A stretch of 64,000 nt of DNA, from positions 558,001-622,000 of the forward strand of contig NZ_JARBWD010000001.1 in the NCBI RefSeq assembly GCF_030140925.1, given 5' to 3'. A program made the position numbers and the translations under genes. The DNA is from Parerythrobacter aestuarii. Lineage in GTDB: Bacteria; Pseudomonadota; Alphaproteobacteria; Sphingomonadales; Sphingomonadaceae. Below, piece by piece: positions 14,891-24,992 of this stretch; the stretch's first letter is position 1; every line of letters begins with the position of its first letter. The notes below the pieces were generated by a model, which saw only the letters and a program-made list of their open reading frames with translations, made no database searches and was not told the origin of the DNA.

Positions 14891-17800
14891 TTGAACCCGA
14901 CATCGGCCAGCTGGATGGCGACGGGTGCGGAGAAGGCAATCGGCTCGCTGGCTGAAAGGGCGACACGCGGCCCTTTGACTTCCGTCAGCCGCACCCGGCA
15001 GCGGGTGCCGACGATGTCTTCGATAATCCCGCGGCTCAGCGTAGGCCCGGTTCCGATAGTGGCAATCATCCCGATCTGCGGTCGCCCGAGCCCGACATCG
15101 ACATCGAAGCTTTCGCCCGGACCGACATTCTTGGTCTCGACCACGGCTCCTTCGACGATCGAGCTGACCGGGGCGTGGCTCGCCATCAGCAGGCAGACCC
15201 GCACCAGCGTCGACATCATCGCTCGCGCCTGCTCGTTGTCGATGTCGATCCGGCCGAACAGCCAGCCATGCATGACTTCAAGCTCACGCCGCTGCTCCAG
15301 CGGGATGGCGGACCAGGCCGGGATGGCGACGAGATTGGCAAGGTCGATCGCCTGGTCATGCTCGCTGAGCTTGTCGGCCCAGGTGAGGCGGATTTGACCC
15401 GGCACTTCTCGCAGTCCGGCGAGGAAGCAGTTGGCGACTGCGCCGACCTGCTGCAGCATGCGTGCGCCCTTGCGTGCCACTTCGCGCCCCGCCTTGCCAC
15501 CCTGTTCGAGGTCTTCGATCGACAGTTCGTCCATTGCGGCGCGGTGCAGCCCGCTCCAGCTCACGCCATTGAGGCTGTCCATGGTGCGCTGCGTGCGCAG
15601 CTGCAGCAGGCTCCGCCGCTGTGCGAGCAGTCCAGAGATTGCGCGATATACTCCGGTCGAGGCCTTGCCTGCTACCCGAGCTTGCGTCCCTGCATAGGCA
15701 AACCGCGGGGTCGGTTGGGCATTGCGTGCAAGCCACAACCCGGCGCGATCGATCCCGCGCTGCCATGCCCGGACATAGTGTTGCGGCCGGCGCAGCTTGG
15801 AAAGCTCCTTGGCGATATCGGGGTACCAGCCGACCGGCACGTCGGCCATCGCTTCGAGAATTTCCTCCAGCTCGTCGGGCAGGTCGGCGTCGCTTTCCAG
15901 GCAGGCCGGCAGGATCTCCGTCAGTGGGCGGTACAGCTTCATCCCCGGGGCCGGGCGCAGCCGGTCGGCGGTCATGGGCCGGGCAAAGGCGATGATATCT
16001 ACATGTTTGTCGAGAATGTCGCGGCGTTCCTGGTTGATACTATCCAGCCGCGCCTGCTCTTCGACCTTCAACGCGAGCGCTACCGCACTGTCATGCACGG
16101 CCTCGTCGATTTCGGCCTGGGTGTCATCGACAATACCTTGCCACTTTTCCGCCAGTTCGATGGCCTGGAGCAAGGCCTTGCGGGCAAGGTCGAGGAAGCT
16201 GGCATAGGATTGCACCCGCCCTTCGAAAAGGCGCAGCATCGAGACTGCGGATTCCAGCGCGTCGACAGCGGCAGCGAAGAAAGCGGCCTCGTCGGCATCT
16301 TCGGGATCGGGGTCGAGCCGGTCAGCCAGGATCTGCCCGGCAAGGTTGGGATGCGCCAGGCTGATACGCTCGTTGTAGAACCGCGCTGCCACCGATTTGA
16401 CCGCAGCGTAGATCTGCTTGTTGCCGACGGCATTGTCACCTTCATGCGGGAATTGCAGCAAGGTGTTCTTGAGCAAGTGCTTGTCGCTCAGCAGCACCAG
16501 CCCGTCTTCTTCGGGCATGGCATTTGGGTCGGCGAGGATGCCGGCAACCGAATCGTTTCCTTGCCCGCCCTGGTCGCGCAGCCGTGCCACTTCGGCATCG
16601 CGCACGGCCTTGGGAATGAGCGTGACCCGCGATGCCGAGACTGGCAGCAGGAGCCCTTCGAGATTGAGTCCCAGTTCCTGGATCCCGCGCACGATTTCGG
16701 CCTTGGTCGCGACCGAAGAATTCTTCGCTTCCTGCGCTGGCGAGGGCCGCAGGCGTTCTGCGACGGTTGCGGTGCGGATCGGGCTGCTCTTGCCGTAGAT
16801 CAGGCTTTGCCACGCGATATCGCTGGCCTTGATGATGCTGTCCTGCAGGTTCACCTTGATCCCGGCGAGTCCCATGTCGGTGAACTTGGTCGGTGACTTC
16901 TCGAGATACTTGGTCTCGACTGGCTCGACCGGTGTGATGGACTTGCCGAACGACCCTGCGAGCTGTTCGGTATAGCCCTTGGTTTCGACCCGCGGCGCGA
17001 TCGAGGTTTTTACGAAATCATTGGCGAACCCGATCGTGCCGGGCAGCCGCGAAGCATCGACCGACATCAGGGCCGACGTAACCATCATCAGTTGCGGCGC
17101 AGCGGCAAGCGCAGCTTCGCTCAATTGCAGTTGCGACTTTGGCTGGGGGTCTTCCTTGACGATTTTGCTGAACAGCTTGCTCGATTCGAGCCCGGTCGTG
17201 GTCTCGGCCAGGTTCGCGAGCACCGGCGATATCGCCAACCTTGTGGCATCGGATTCGCCCACCATTTGCTTGCGCAGGCGGAATATGTCCGATTGCAGCC
17301 GCAGGAAGCCCATGTCGGCGTGATCGTTTGATGTATCGAGCGTCTTGGCGAGCTGCTCGACATAGGGTCTGAGCCCGATGAACCCGCTTTCCGGCTCTTC
17401 CCCATTCTGTATGCCGATGACGGCTTCCTCGAACGAAGACGGAGAGATCTGCTGCGCCTCATCGTCCGCCAAGGGGACCGATGCGTTGTTCCTGGCGAGG
17501 TCGGCGAGGATTTCGATGGACCGCCCGGCGATGGCCGAAGCATCGCTTTCTTCGGGTACCGTAGTGATGGCCTTGCCGGTCGCTGTCGCCACATCGACTA
17601 GGGTCGTTACATGCGCTTCGACCGAATGCAGTTCCGCCAGTTCGTCGCGATACTGGGTCTCGCGCAGTTGCGCCTCATTGATGGCTTGCTGGAACAGTGG
17701 GGAGATTTCTTCCTGGATCAGCAAGCGCGGGTGGAACAGGTGATCGGGAACAGGGACCAGGATCTGCACATAGTCGCGCAAGGCGAGGTCGAACGGAGCC

Positions 17801-18969
17801 AGGCTGGCCCGCCGGGCAAGGATCGATTCCATCTGCGCCAGCTGGATCGGGGCCGCTTCGATCACATAGTTGTGCGGGAAGAAGCTGCAGGTGAGATTCA
17901 CGCGATCGAGCTGGGCAGCCGGCAAGACGCCGACCGGCGGCAACTGGCGGAAGAAATTGGTCGCCGGTGCGAGTTCGGCTCCTTCCCCGCGCAAGGCCTG
18001 GATGTGATCGAGAAACTGGTCAAACCGGGCCCGCCGCAAGGATGTTGGCGTGCCGAGGCTTGAGCCGACTTCTGCTTCACGCACAGCCCCGCCGTCGCGT
18101 GAAATGGCGAAACGGTCTGCAAACAGCACTGCGCCGTCTTCCGTCACCTGGAGAATGCCGAGCGGCAAGCCATGTATCGACCAGTGCGGCCTTACTCCAC
18201 TGCGAATATTGCTCTCTTCTTCCTTGATAAGCCGGTCGGCGACAATGCCGCGATAGATGCTGGTCGGCAGCGGCCACGGGTCGGGGTGGCCCAGCAGGGG
18301 TTCGGGAGGCATGAGCACATTGCTACTGCTGACCGGGCCGAGCACGGCGCGTTCGTCTGGCGCACCACCGATGGGTCGGACTGGACGAGTTGCTGCCGAA
18401 GGACTGGGTCGCTGTACCAGGTCGCCGGTGTCGAGCCGAGCCCACACCAGCATCACCGAGTCCTGCGTAACCAGGTCCTGGTAGGCATAAGCATCGGGAT
18501 CGACCGGGCAGGGATCGGTAGGATCGAACAGGTTGGCAGTCTTCGCCTGCGCTGGCTTCAGGAACAGCCCGATGGTTCCGATCGGGACAATCGAATCCTC
18601 CAGCAGCTCTTCCGATACAGGGATATCCTGCAGGCGTGCAGTAAGGGTATGGGGCAGTTCGATCGGGTGACCAAGGTCGGTTATGCCTCTTCCCGCCGTA
18701 ACTCTCACCCGGGCGCTACCGGGGGAGCCATCAAGCAGCTCGAGCTCCAAACCTTCGATGATGCCGGGATTGACTGCACGCCCAAGCAAAGCGGTTTGCG
18801 TGTGCCAGAACCGCCGTTCGAGATTGAGCGCATCCGCTGTCAGCGAACGCCCGGCGACGAAGTTCAGCCGCCTGACGAAGGGCTCGCCTACGCGGGAACT
18901 GAACCGTGGAGAGACCTCCACAATGCGTTCGTCGGGCACAAAGTCCTGAGTGGACGAATGAACCATCAT
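14887..18969 (-). CDS. Large eCIS structural protein, paralogue of the next two upstream genes
   Basis: A 1360-residue protein of unrecognised family. Its N-terminal part (about residues 28-115) has the pattern FVAGRSLTADALNLERRFWH, a conserved LLGRAVNPGIIEGLELEL, then an RVTAGRGI...GHPIELP segment. The same pattern opens the 928- and 278-residue proteins encoded just upstream. The middle and C-terminal parts are largely helical with a probable coiled coil (about residues 940-1010), and the last 100 residues look beta-rich. It could be a baseplate, collar or fibre-like component, or contribute to length control. Overlaps both neighbours by 4 bases (ATGA). Confidence 0.7.
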   Translation of the reverse strand: MMVHSSTQDFVPDERIVEVSPRFSSRVGEPFVRRLNFVAGRSLTADALNLERRFWHTQTALLGRAVNPGIIEGLELELLDGSPGSARVRVTAGRGITDLGHPIELPHTLTARLQDIPVSEELLEDSIVPIGTIGLFLKPAQAKTANLFDPTDPCPVDPDAYAYQDLVTQDSVMLVWARLDTGDLVQRPSPSAATRPVRPIGGAPDERAVLGPVSSSNVLMPPEPLLGHPDPWPLPTSIYRGIVADRLIKEEESNIRSGVRPHWSIHGLPLGILQVTEDGAVLFADRFAISRDGGAVREAEVGSSLGTPTSLRRARFDQFLDHIQALRGEGAELAPATNFFRQLPPVGVLPAAQLDRVNLTCSFFPHNYVIEAAPIQLAQMESILARRASLAPFDLALRDYVQILVPVPDHLFHPRLLIQEEISPLFQQAINEAQLRETQYRDELAELHSVEAHVTTLVDVATATGKAITTVPEESDASAIAGRSIEILADLARNNASVPLADDEAQQISPSSFEEAVIGIQNGEEPESGFIGLRPYVEQLAKTLDTSNDHADMGFLRLQSDIFRLRKQMVGESDATRLAISPVLANLAETTTGLESSKLFSKIVKEDPQPKSQLQLSEAALAAAPQLMMVTSALMSVDASRLPGTIGFANDFVKTSIAPRVETKGYTEQLAGSFGKSITPVEPVETKYLEKSPTKFTDMGLAGIKVNLQDSIIKASDIAWQSLIYGKSSPIRTATVAERLRPSPAQEAKNSSVATKAEIVRGIQELGLNLEGLLLPVSASRVTLIPKAVRDAEVARLRDQGGQGNDSVAGILADPNAMPEEDGLVLLSDKHLLKNTLLQFPHEGDNAVGNKQIYAAVKSVAARFYNERISLAHPNLAGQILADRLDPDPEDADEAAFFAAAVDALESAVSMLRLFEGRVQSYASFLDLARKALLQAIELAEKWQGIVDDTQAEIDEAVHDSAVALALKVEEQARLDSINQERRDILDKHVDIIAFARPMTADRLRPAPGMKLYRPLTEILPACLESDADLPDELEEILEAMADVPVGWYPDIAKELSKLRRPQHYVRAWQRGIDRAGLWLARNAQPTPRFAYAGTQARVAGKASTGVYRAISGLLAQRRSLLQLRTQRTMDSLNGVSWSGLHRAAMDELSIEDLEQGGKAGREVARKGARMLQQVGAVANCFLAGLREVPGQIRLTWADKLSEHDQAIDLANLVAIPAWSAIPLEQRRELEVMHGWLFGRIDIDNEQARAMMSTLVRVCLLMASHAPVSSIVEGAVVETKNVGPGESFDVDVGLGRPQIGMIATIGTGPTLSRGIIEDIVGTRCRVRLTEVKGPRVALSASEPIAFSAPVAIQLADVGFK

Positions 18970-21752
18970 CCGTTCCTTTCGAGCGATTTCCTGATGACGC
19001 TATCGACGCTCGCCGCTGTCGCACCGGACTTGTCGAGCGCAGGGACGACATCCTTGGCAAAGGCATTGAGCTTCGCTGCCTTGGCGCGATTCTTGTTGCC
19101 GTATTTGGCAACCGCCGGGAGCGACGAGGCTTGTGACAGCAGCGACACCCGCTTGTCGACGGTCGATGCCTGCACGCCGGCAAGGATACGGGCAGTCGCG
19201 GCCGGATCCCGACGCGCCTCGAAGACGCGGGCACCCGCTCCCCGGTTGATATTCAGGCCTGCCAGGCCACCGATGGCACCGCCGCGAATGCCGCCGCTGG
19301 GGCGCGGCGCAGGCGCGGGTGCGGGCCTTGGTGCCGGGGCTGGAGCCTCTTCGACCTTGAGTAACCGGTCCTCGAGTGCGTTGATACCCTTGACGAAAGT
19401 ACTGTTGATCGCCCGCACGCGCTGGATGTGCGTGTTGGTGAGGTTGCCGCCGGAGGTCAGGGCGTTAAGCGCTGCACCGGTGGCAATGCGCGAGGTCGAG
19501 ACCTTGGCATTGTCGAGCAACTTCACGAGTTCCTCACGCTGCGGCGTGGTTGCCTTGTTGAGCGCGGTCTTCATCCGTGCCTGGTCGCCGGAATGCGGCA
19601 GCGAGGCGATCAGGCGATCGGCAGCCTTGCGGGATTCGGCTTCGCGCCGGGCATTCTCCTCGGCAACAGGGTCGCGGCTTGGTTCGGGCGTCGGAGTGGG
19701 CGTGGGTGTAGGCGATGGAGTGGGTGCCGGACGATCGGCCTCTTCCCCTTGCTTTTCGATTTCCTTCACGAGCTCAGCGACAGCATCGTTTTCCTGGGCC
19801 TTGACCAGCTCTGCCAGTTTCAGCGTGAGTTCGCGTTGCAGTTCCGGCTTCAGCTTGGGCAGGGCGTTGGCCGTCCGCTCGAGCTGCGCGTCTTCCACCA
19901 GGAAGAATTGCAGCAGCTTGAAGCGCTCGGCGCTGACTTCGGTCACGCCTTGCCCGATCAGCCCGCTTGATAGCAGCGACCGGCCCTTCACGTCGGATTT
20001 GAGGATGGATTCCACCTGTTCGTCGAGCTTGGCCCTCGCATTAGCGGCGCTCTCGCTCATCCGTGCCACCAGAGCGGTAGTCGAGATGGTGTCTTCGACT
20101 AACGGGGTCTCCAGCACTGCCTTGGCAAATACTTCGGCAACGGACTTGTTGACCCGGCGCAGCTGGACTTCGGCGATCTTGGTGAGTTCGCCAAAGCCCG
20201 CCAGCTTGAGCAGCGCCGCACGCGCTTCGTCAAACAACGGATCCGGTGTCGGGGTCGGGGTGGGTTCCGGGGTCGGCTCGGGCACGGGGTCGACCGGCGA
20301 CGGCACATCGGTGTCGTCAGCCGGATCGGTATTGCCAATGGCGACCAGCACGCTTTCGAGGTCGGCGCTCCGGCGCAACGTGCGGCGGCGCATGTACCAC
20401 AAGGTCCGCCGGCCAGCGTCGCCTTCCAGCTTGAAATTGGTCAGTTCGGCAACGACGCTGGCCCATTCCTCTGCGGCAACGCTCTCGCTGGGGGCTCGAT
20501 GGGCGGCAGCATCGGCCAGGCTGATCTTCATGGTCCCTAGCCGGTCCAGCGGCTTCTGCGGACCCTTGCCCAGCATGCTGAGCGGCCGCAGCGGCTTGCT
20601 GAGTTCCTGCAGGCTGACCAGCTTGCTCCGCAAGGCATGGCGCGGCATGGGCGCGACGATCATGACGGACAGGCTGTCGCGTTCTTCGACCGGACGGGTC
20701 AGGTCGATCGGCGGCAGGTCGAAGCTCTCCTCGATAAGCGCAGGAAGCTCGTCGTCGGGTATGACGGAAAGCTCGACTTCGACCTCGCCCGGGAAGAAGA
20801 CCTGAGCCATCGCCGCCGGATCGACGGCGTCGGCCGGCATCGGGCCAGCCGGGGGCAGCAGCTTGAAATGCTGTTCAGCCGGGAACCGGGCCGGCTGGTT
20901 GCTGGCCTCGTAATGGTCCATCACATCCGACAGCGCGGTGCGGTACTGCTGGAAATGGGCTAGCCGCAGCTGGTCCTGTGCCAGGCCGAGGCCGAGGAAA
21001 GACCGCTTGGAAGTTACCAGGTCGCGCCGGACCAGGTCGATATCGATCCATTCGATCGCGCCATAGCGCAGCGACAACATGGCCAGCGGCAAGGCATAGC
21101 CTGGCAGCCCGTCAATCTTGCCCGTGGCAAAGATCCGGTGCGCCGCATCGGCGCGGGCATCGAGGCTGTTGGCAGCGAGGTCGGTCGGGGCAAACGGGGT
21201 AAGGGTTGCAGCAACCGCTTCCACCTTGTCGCCCATGTGGACCGTGCGCTCTCCGGTCACAGTGGTGGGGAAGCTGGTGGTCTGGTTGGCGGTGTATTCG
21301 ACCGGGCGCAGCGACAGGACAAACAGGCCGCTGCGCGAATTCAGCGGCGGTGATGGATGAGCCGACAACCCCAGCTGCGCGTTGAGCGCACCTTGCACGG
21401 ACAGGTCGGCCAGGTTGATGGTCATCTCGCTGGGCAAGTGAATGTGGGCACCGTCGAAGGCGAGGCCTTGCCCGGCGGCGATGCGGATGGTGTCCTGCAA
21501 ACCGCTGCCTTCCCCAAGCCTGACTTCGAGGCCTTCGATGACACCGTTGCCGATCGATCGCCCGAGCGAGCCATGGCGAGACAGGAAATAGGATTGCTGG
21601 CGGTTCAGATCGCGTGCGGTCAGGAAACGGCCATCGAACCACAAGGGCAGGGTCCGGTCCGGGTTCATGGCGATGACGCCCAGTCGCTGCAGGTCCGAGG
21701 CGTCCTGCTCGCTGAGCTCCTGCAGCTCATCCGGTTTCACGAATCCATTCAT
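18966..21752 (-). CDS. Large eCIS structural protein with Pro/Thr-rich linkers, paralogue of neighbours
   Basis: A 928-residue protein. Near residues 35-115 it shares the cluster-specific N-terminal module (LWFDGRFLTARDLNRQQSYF, GNGVIEGLEVRL, IRIAAGQGLAFDG, HLPSE). Three low-complexity linkers divide it: PEPTPEPTPTPTPDP (about 490), a similar Ser/Thr-Pro run (about 680) and PAPAPRPAPAPAPRPSGG (about 815). Helical regions lie between them. No enzyme motif was seen. The architecture suggests a flexible multi-domain particle component. It ends by overlapping the start of the 1360-residue protein; a 13-base gap separates it from the 278-residue paralogue, and AGGAGAGGTCCG upstream of its ATG is a clear ribosome site. 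Confidence 0.7.
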   Translation of the reverse strand: MNGFVKPDELQELSEQDASDLQRLGVIAMNPDRTLPLWFDGRFLTARDLNRQQSYFLSRHGSLGRSIGNGVIEGLEVRLGEGSGLQDTIRIAAGQGLAFDGAHIHLPSEMTINLADLSVQGALNAQLGLSAHPSPPLNSRSGLFVLSLRPVEYTANQTTSFPTTVTGERTVHMGDKVEAVAATLTPFAPTDLAANSLDARADAAHRIFATGKIDGLPGYALPLAMLSLRYGAIEWIDIDLVRRDLVTSKRSFLGLGLAQDQLRLAHFQQYRTALSDVMDHYEASNQPARFPAEQHFKLLPPAGPMPADAVDPAAMAQVFFPGEVEVELSVIPDDELPALIEESFDLPPIDLTRPVEERDSLSVMIVAPMPRHALRSKLVSLQELSKPLRPLSMLGKGPQKPLDRLGTMKISLADAAAHRAPSESVAAEEWASVVAELTNFKLEGDAGRRTLWYMRRRTLRRSADLESVLVAIGNTDPADDTDVPSPVDPVPEPTPEPTPTPTPDPLFDEARAALLKLAGFGELTKIAEVQLRRVNKSVAEVFAKAVLETPLVEDTISTTALVARMSESAANARAKLDEQVESILKSDVKGRSLLSSGLIGQGVTEVSAERFKLLQFFLVEDAQLERTANALPKLKPELQRELTLKLAELVKAQENDAVAELVKEIEKQGEEADRPAPTPSPTPTPTPTPEPSRDPVAEENARREAESRKAADRLIASLPHSGDQARMKTALNKATTPQREELVKLLDNAKVSTSRIATGAALNALTSGGNLTNTHIQRVRAINSTFVKGINALEDRLLKVEEAPAPAPRPAPAPAPRPSGGIRGGAIGGLAGLNINRGAGARVFEARRDPAATARILAGVQASTVDKRVSLLSQASSLPAVAKYGNKNRAKAAKLNAFAKDVVPALDKSGATAASVDSVIRKSLERNG

Positions 21753-21765
21753 CGGACCTCTCCTT

Positions 21766-22602
21766 TCAGCGGCTCAGCGCGATGAGGTCGGCGGTGGAAT
21801 AGACCATCCGCCTCCCTTCGTTCTCGATGACCGGGGCAATGGTGGCGTTGAGCGTTGGCGGGTTGCCGCTCACTGCCGGGATCTTGATACGGGCAAGGAA
21901 GATATCGGCGGCCAGACCAGGGTCGGGATGTTCAATATCGGCGCGTAGCTCGCTGTCGAAATCGTCCCACCAGATGTCCTCGAGCCAACCGTCCTCGCGC
22001 TTGCTGGCGTCGAGGTTCCTGCGCCGGGCATTGAAATTCCCCCCGGTGACGTCGGGCACGGAAGGGCGCGGCAATGCGGGATTGTCCTCCGTTCGCAAGA
22101 CGAGTGTCGCTTCGACGGCGTCGCGCAGGCGCAGCGGCGCGATTGAGCCCAAGGCATCGAACTCGCCGCCTTCGAAGGCGGGCCGCTTGGCGGTCTCGCA
22201 TTCGCGGAAACCCAGGAAGATATCGGCCAGGATGTGGTCGGGATCGCCGCCAGAGCCGGTGTTGAAGGCGCGCTCGACCGCATCCGGGCTCTCGTCCAGC
22301 CGGTCTTCGTACCAGCGATCGATATCGAGGCAGAGTGTCAGCGGGCTTTCGATGATCCGCCCGGCGCGGTCGACACCAAGCCCGGGCTGGATAGCGATGC
22401 GACGGGGTTCTTCGACGTGCATTTCGACGTTGAGACCCACTACTGTGCCAGTGCCGTGGAGGTAGCGCGCCAGCATCGACAGTCGCCCGCGGTGATAGCT
22501 CTGTTCGACCTGGAAATCGGCCTGGTCGAGCAGCATGCCGTTGGTATAGGCGACCCGTTCGGCCCACAGGGCACGGCGCGGCGGCGCGTTGGATACACTC
22601 AT
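21766..22602 (-). CDS. Small eCIS structural protein of the same paralogous family
   Basis: A 278-residue protein and the shortest of three tandem relatives. Its first 95 residues carry the shared module (YTNGMLLDQADFQVEQSYHR, then a conserved GTGTVVGLNVEM, AIQPGLGVDRAGRIIESP). The rest is acidic and beta/loop-rich, with ADIFLARIKIPA near the end. It probably represents the minimal form of the module, with the 928- and 1360-residue proteins being extended versions. Placement right after the gpI-like gene suggests a baseplate-attached part. The family is not recognised. Start overlaps the previous stop by 4 bases. Confidence 0.7.
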   Translation of the reverse strand: MSVSNAPPRRALWAERVAYTNGMLLDQADFQVEQSYHRGRLSMLARYLHGTGTVVGLNVEMHVEEPRRIAIQPGLGVDRAGRIIESPLTLCLDIDRWYEDRLDESPDAVERAFNTGSGGDPDHILADIFLGFRECETAKRPAFEGGEFDALGSIAPLRLRDAVEATLVLRTEDNPALPRPSVPDVTGGNFNARRRNLDASKREDGWLEDIWWDDFDSELRADIEHPDPGLAADIFLARIKIPAVSGNPPTLNATIAPVIENEGRRMVYSTADLIALSR

Positions 22603-24992
22603 GATTGCGGTCCTCCATAATCGGCGGCAGGGTCGAGCGAGGGCAGGGCCAGGATCTGGTCGGTCACGCCGAGTTTCGAATGATCGACAATGATCGGAGA
22701 GGTGCCTGGCCGTGGACGCAGGTAGCTGTCGACCCCGAGCAGCGAATATAACCCTAATATCAGTGGCTTGGATGCTCTCTCGACTCGCAGCTGGACATGC
22801 GCCGGTGTCATCTGTGCGGCGATTTCACGGATCAGCCCCAGCTGTGCCTCATCCACTTCATGGTGGACCAGCACAGTCAGGCGCCAGGCCAGCTGGGCAA
22901 AGAAATCACGCACTTCGTCGAGCTTGTCTGGATCGGTCGGAGCCCTGTAGAGCGCGGCAATCTCGACCTGTTGCTCAGCCGAGAGCATGGCCTGCCCCTC
23001 CTTGATCTCCTCCGCATCGGCGAGGTGCAGGGTATTGCCGACAAAGGAATTCCCGCTTTCGACGGGCCCGGCCAGCAGCGGATCGTATGCCGTGCCCAGG
23101 TCAGCCCCGAGAATTGTCGCCAACACTCGGCGCAGGCGGAAATCCTCGATGGCGACAATTCCGCCGCTGCCGACCTGTCCTTCGGTCGCGATATCCAGGG
23201 CCAGGTTGAGACCGGGCAGGGTCCCGCGGCGGCGATGAAGGCGCATGCCGTTGGCGATCATCACCCGCCGCTGGCGTTCGCCGAGTCCGCTTTTCATAAC
23301 CAGCCCGATCCAGCCAGCGAGCCAGTCGAGCGCTTCGCTCGGAGCTGCCATTGGGTCCGTCAGTGCAGGAGCCGCTGCGACGCGATCTTCCATGGTGGTC
23401 AGGGCGCGTTCGAAATTGGCAGTGTAGCGGTCGAGGAAGTCCAGTGGGTGAGCGTCGCCGGGAGTAGCGCGTTCGGCCGGGTCGATCGGCGGCTTGAACA
23501 CAGTTGGCAGGTAGTTGCTCACCAGCGAGAAGCGGCTTGCATAGAGCCGGATGGCAGCAATGGCGGGGCTCGCCTGGCCAGTGCCGAACAAGCGTACGGT
23601 TATGCGGGCGAAGCGACCTTTGACTTCGCGAGAAGCCGTTTCGCCATTCTGGACAAGCCCGGAGAAACAGCCGGCCCGGTTCTTTTCGCGGGCTCCATGG
23701 ATCATGCCCGGATGGAGCGGGATTTCGCTCGCCAGGTCGAGCCAGGCCAGCCGGGGGGCGCCCGGCGGGATAGCGATCTCGCCGGCATAATGCGTGTGCG
23801 AAGCCGCTGCATCGAGATCCTCTTCCCGGTTGGCGACTTGCAGGTCGATGGCGATACCGGTGCCAGCTGGCAATTCGCCTTCGAACACCAGGCGGTGCCA
23901 GACCGTGGCGGATTGTTCGGCACGGATAGTGGCGCTGGCAATGGCCGTACCTTCGTTGCGATAGCTCGGCATTGAAAGTGCCTGCAACGCCCGCGGATGG
24001 GCCAGCGGGCGATCTTCGCCCTCGGCAAAGTGAACGACATGGGCCGGTGTAACCGTACCGCGACAGATCCGGGCCGATCCCGGCTGTATTAAAGGCGTAC
24101 GGTTGGGCTCGACCGAGAGCGCGGGGTTCTCGCCCTCACTGACCTCGACCACGACGACGCGTCGGGAACCGGGATATGTCAGGGCGATCCTGTCTTGATC
24201 GATCCAGCCGATAGAGGAAGCGAAGCCTGACAGTTGTACATCGAGCCTTAGCCTTTCCCCCCGCAAGGGGATGAACTCGATCATGCTTTTCTTGCTGGGT
24301 CCCGACCCGACGACCAACACGGCCAGCGTCCCGTCGGCCCGGGCGGCGCAGTCGAAAATGCGCTCTGTCCCGACCAATTCGACCGGATCCTGTTCTTCGA
24401 GCCTGAGGGGATTGGCGTACTCCGGATCGGGCCGGAAGATATGGTCCGCGTAGCTCCGCACGGCGAGATCAGCGAGACCAGCACCGGCTTCGCGCCAGAG
24501 CCGGCCAGTGTTCCGCTCCATGAGCCAGCGACCGGCTACGCGGTCTGGCGCGGTACCGTCGATGAGGATTGCAACCGGGTCTGCCCACCGCCCGCGCAAG
24601 TCGACGAAAAACAAGCCCTCTTCACCCACGGTCATCCGACCGGCAATGCGGAGCACACCTTCTTCGTCGACACACATGTCGCGCACACGCGCGCTGGCTG
24701 GCAAGCCTATGATCGGGGAAAGCTCGCCGCCGTTGGTAGCTGCAAGAATGGAACCAGGCGCCGTGCCGAAAGGGACAGTGCGATCATAGACGGCCCAATC
24801 GTCGAAGTGCCCAACGGCAACTGGGGGCAGCGCGCTCGCGAAGCCTGCTTCCCTGCGGGCCTGGGCGAGCTTGGGGATGGCGATATCGCCGGACAGGTGC
24901 AGGCAATCGTTCGAGAACTGGCAGGTGCCATCGGACAGATCGAAGTCGTCCGGCTCAGCCAGCATCCAGAAGCGATGCCCGTTGGCGTCCAT
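22599..24992 (-). CDS. Baseplate protein, phage tail protein I (gpI)-like (Afp12-type)
   Basis: A 797-residue protein. The N-terminal 450 residues look like repeated beta-strands (possible propeller or carbohydrate-binding modules). The C-terminal third carries the tail-protein-I signature: YLPTVFKPPIDP, LDFLDRYTANFERALTTMED, ALDWLAGWIGLVMKSG and LHRRRGTLPGLNLAL (about residues 490-640). In contractile tails this protein, with gpJ, forms the baseplate wedge. It directly follows the gpJ-like gene, sharing one base (TGATG), as in other eCIS loci. The large N-terminal extension is typical of eCIS versions, but its function is unknown. Confidence 0.8.
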   Translation of the reverse strand: MDANGHRFWMLAEPDDFDLSDGTCQFSNDCLHLSGDIAIPKLAQARREAGFASALPPVAVGHFDDWAVYDRTVPFGTAPGSILAATNGGELSPIIGLPASARVRDMCVDEEGVLRIAGRMTVGEEGLFFVDLRGRWADPVAILIDGTAPDRVAGRWLMERNTGRLWREAGAGLADLAVRSYADHIFRPDPEYANPLRLEEQDPVELVGTERIFDCAARADGTLAVLVVGSGPSKKSMIEFIPLRGERLRLDVQLSGFASSIGWIDQDRIALTYPGSRRVVVVEVSEGENPALSVEPNRTPLIQPGSARICRGTVTPAHVVHFAEGEDRPLAHPRALQALSMPSYRNEGTAIASATIRAEQSATVWHRLVFEGELPAGTGIAIDLQVANREEDLDAAASHTHYAGEIAIPPGAPRLAWLDLASEIPLHPGMIHGAREKNRAGCFSGLVQNGETASREVKGRFARITVRLFGTGQASPAIAAIRLYASRFSLVSNYLPTVFKPPIDPAERATPGDAHPLDFLDRYTANFERALTTMEDRVAAAPALTDPMAAPSEALDWLAGWIGLVMKSGLGERQRRVMIANGMRLHRRRGTLPGLNLALDIATEGQVGSGGIVAIEDFRLRRVLATILGADLGTAYDPLLAGPVESGNSFVGNTLHLADAEEIKEGQAMLSAEQQVEIAALYRAPTDPDKLDEVRDFFAQLAWRLTVLVHHEVDEAQLGLIREIAAQMTPAHVQLRVERASKPLILGLYSLLGVDSYLRPRPGTSPIIVDHSKLGVTDQILALPSLDPAADYGGPQS

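Noticed and set aside
19690..19740. Short GT-rich tandem repeat that resembles a microsatellite
   Set aside because: It encodes the Pro/Thr linker of the 928-residue protein in frame; a coding low-complexity run, not a separate element.
18172..20805. 877-codon plus-strand open frame opposite the 1360- and 928-residue proteins
   Set aside because: Ser/Gly-rich composition typical of a complement frame; the minus-strand genes have matched overlaps and shared domains.
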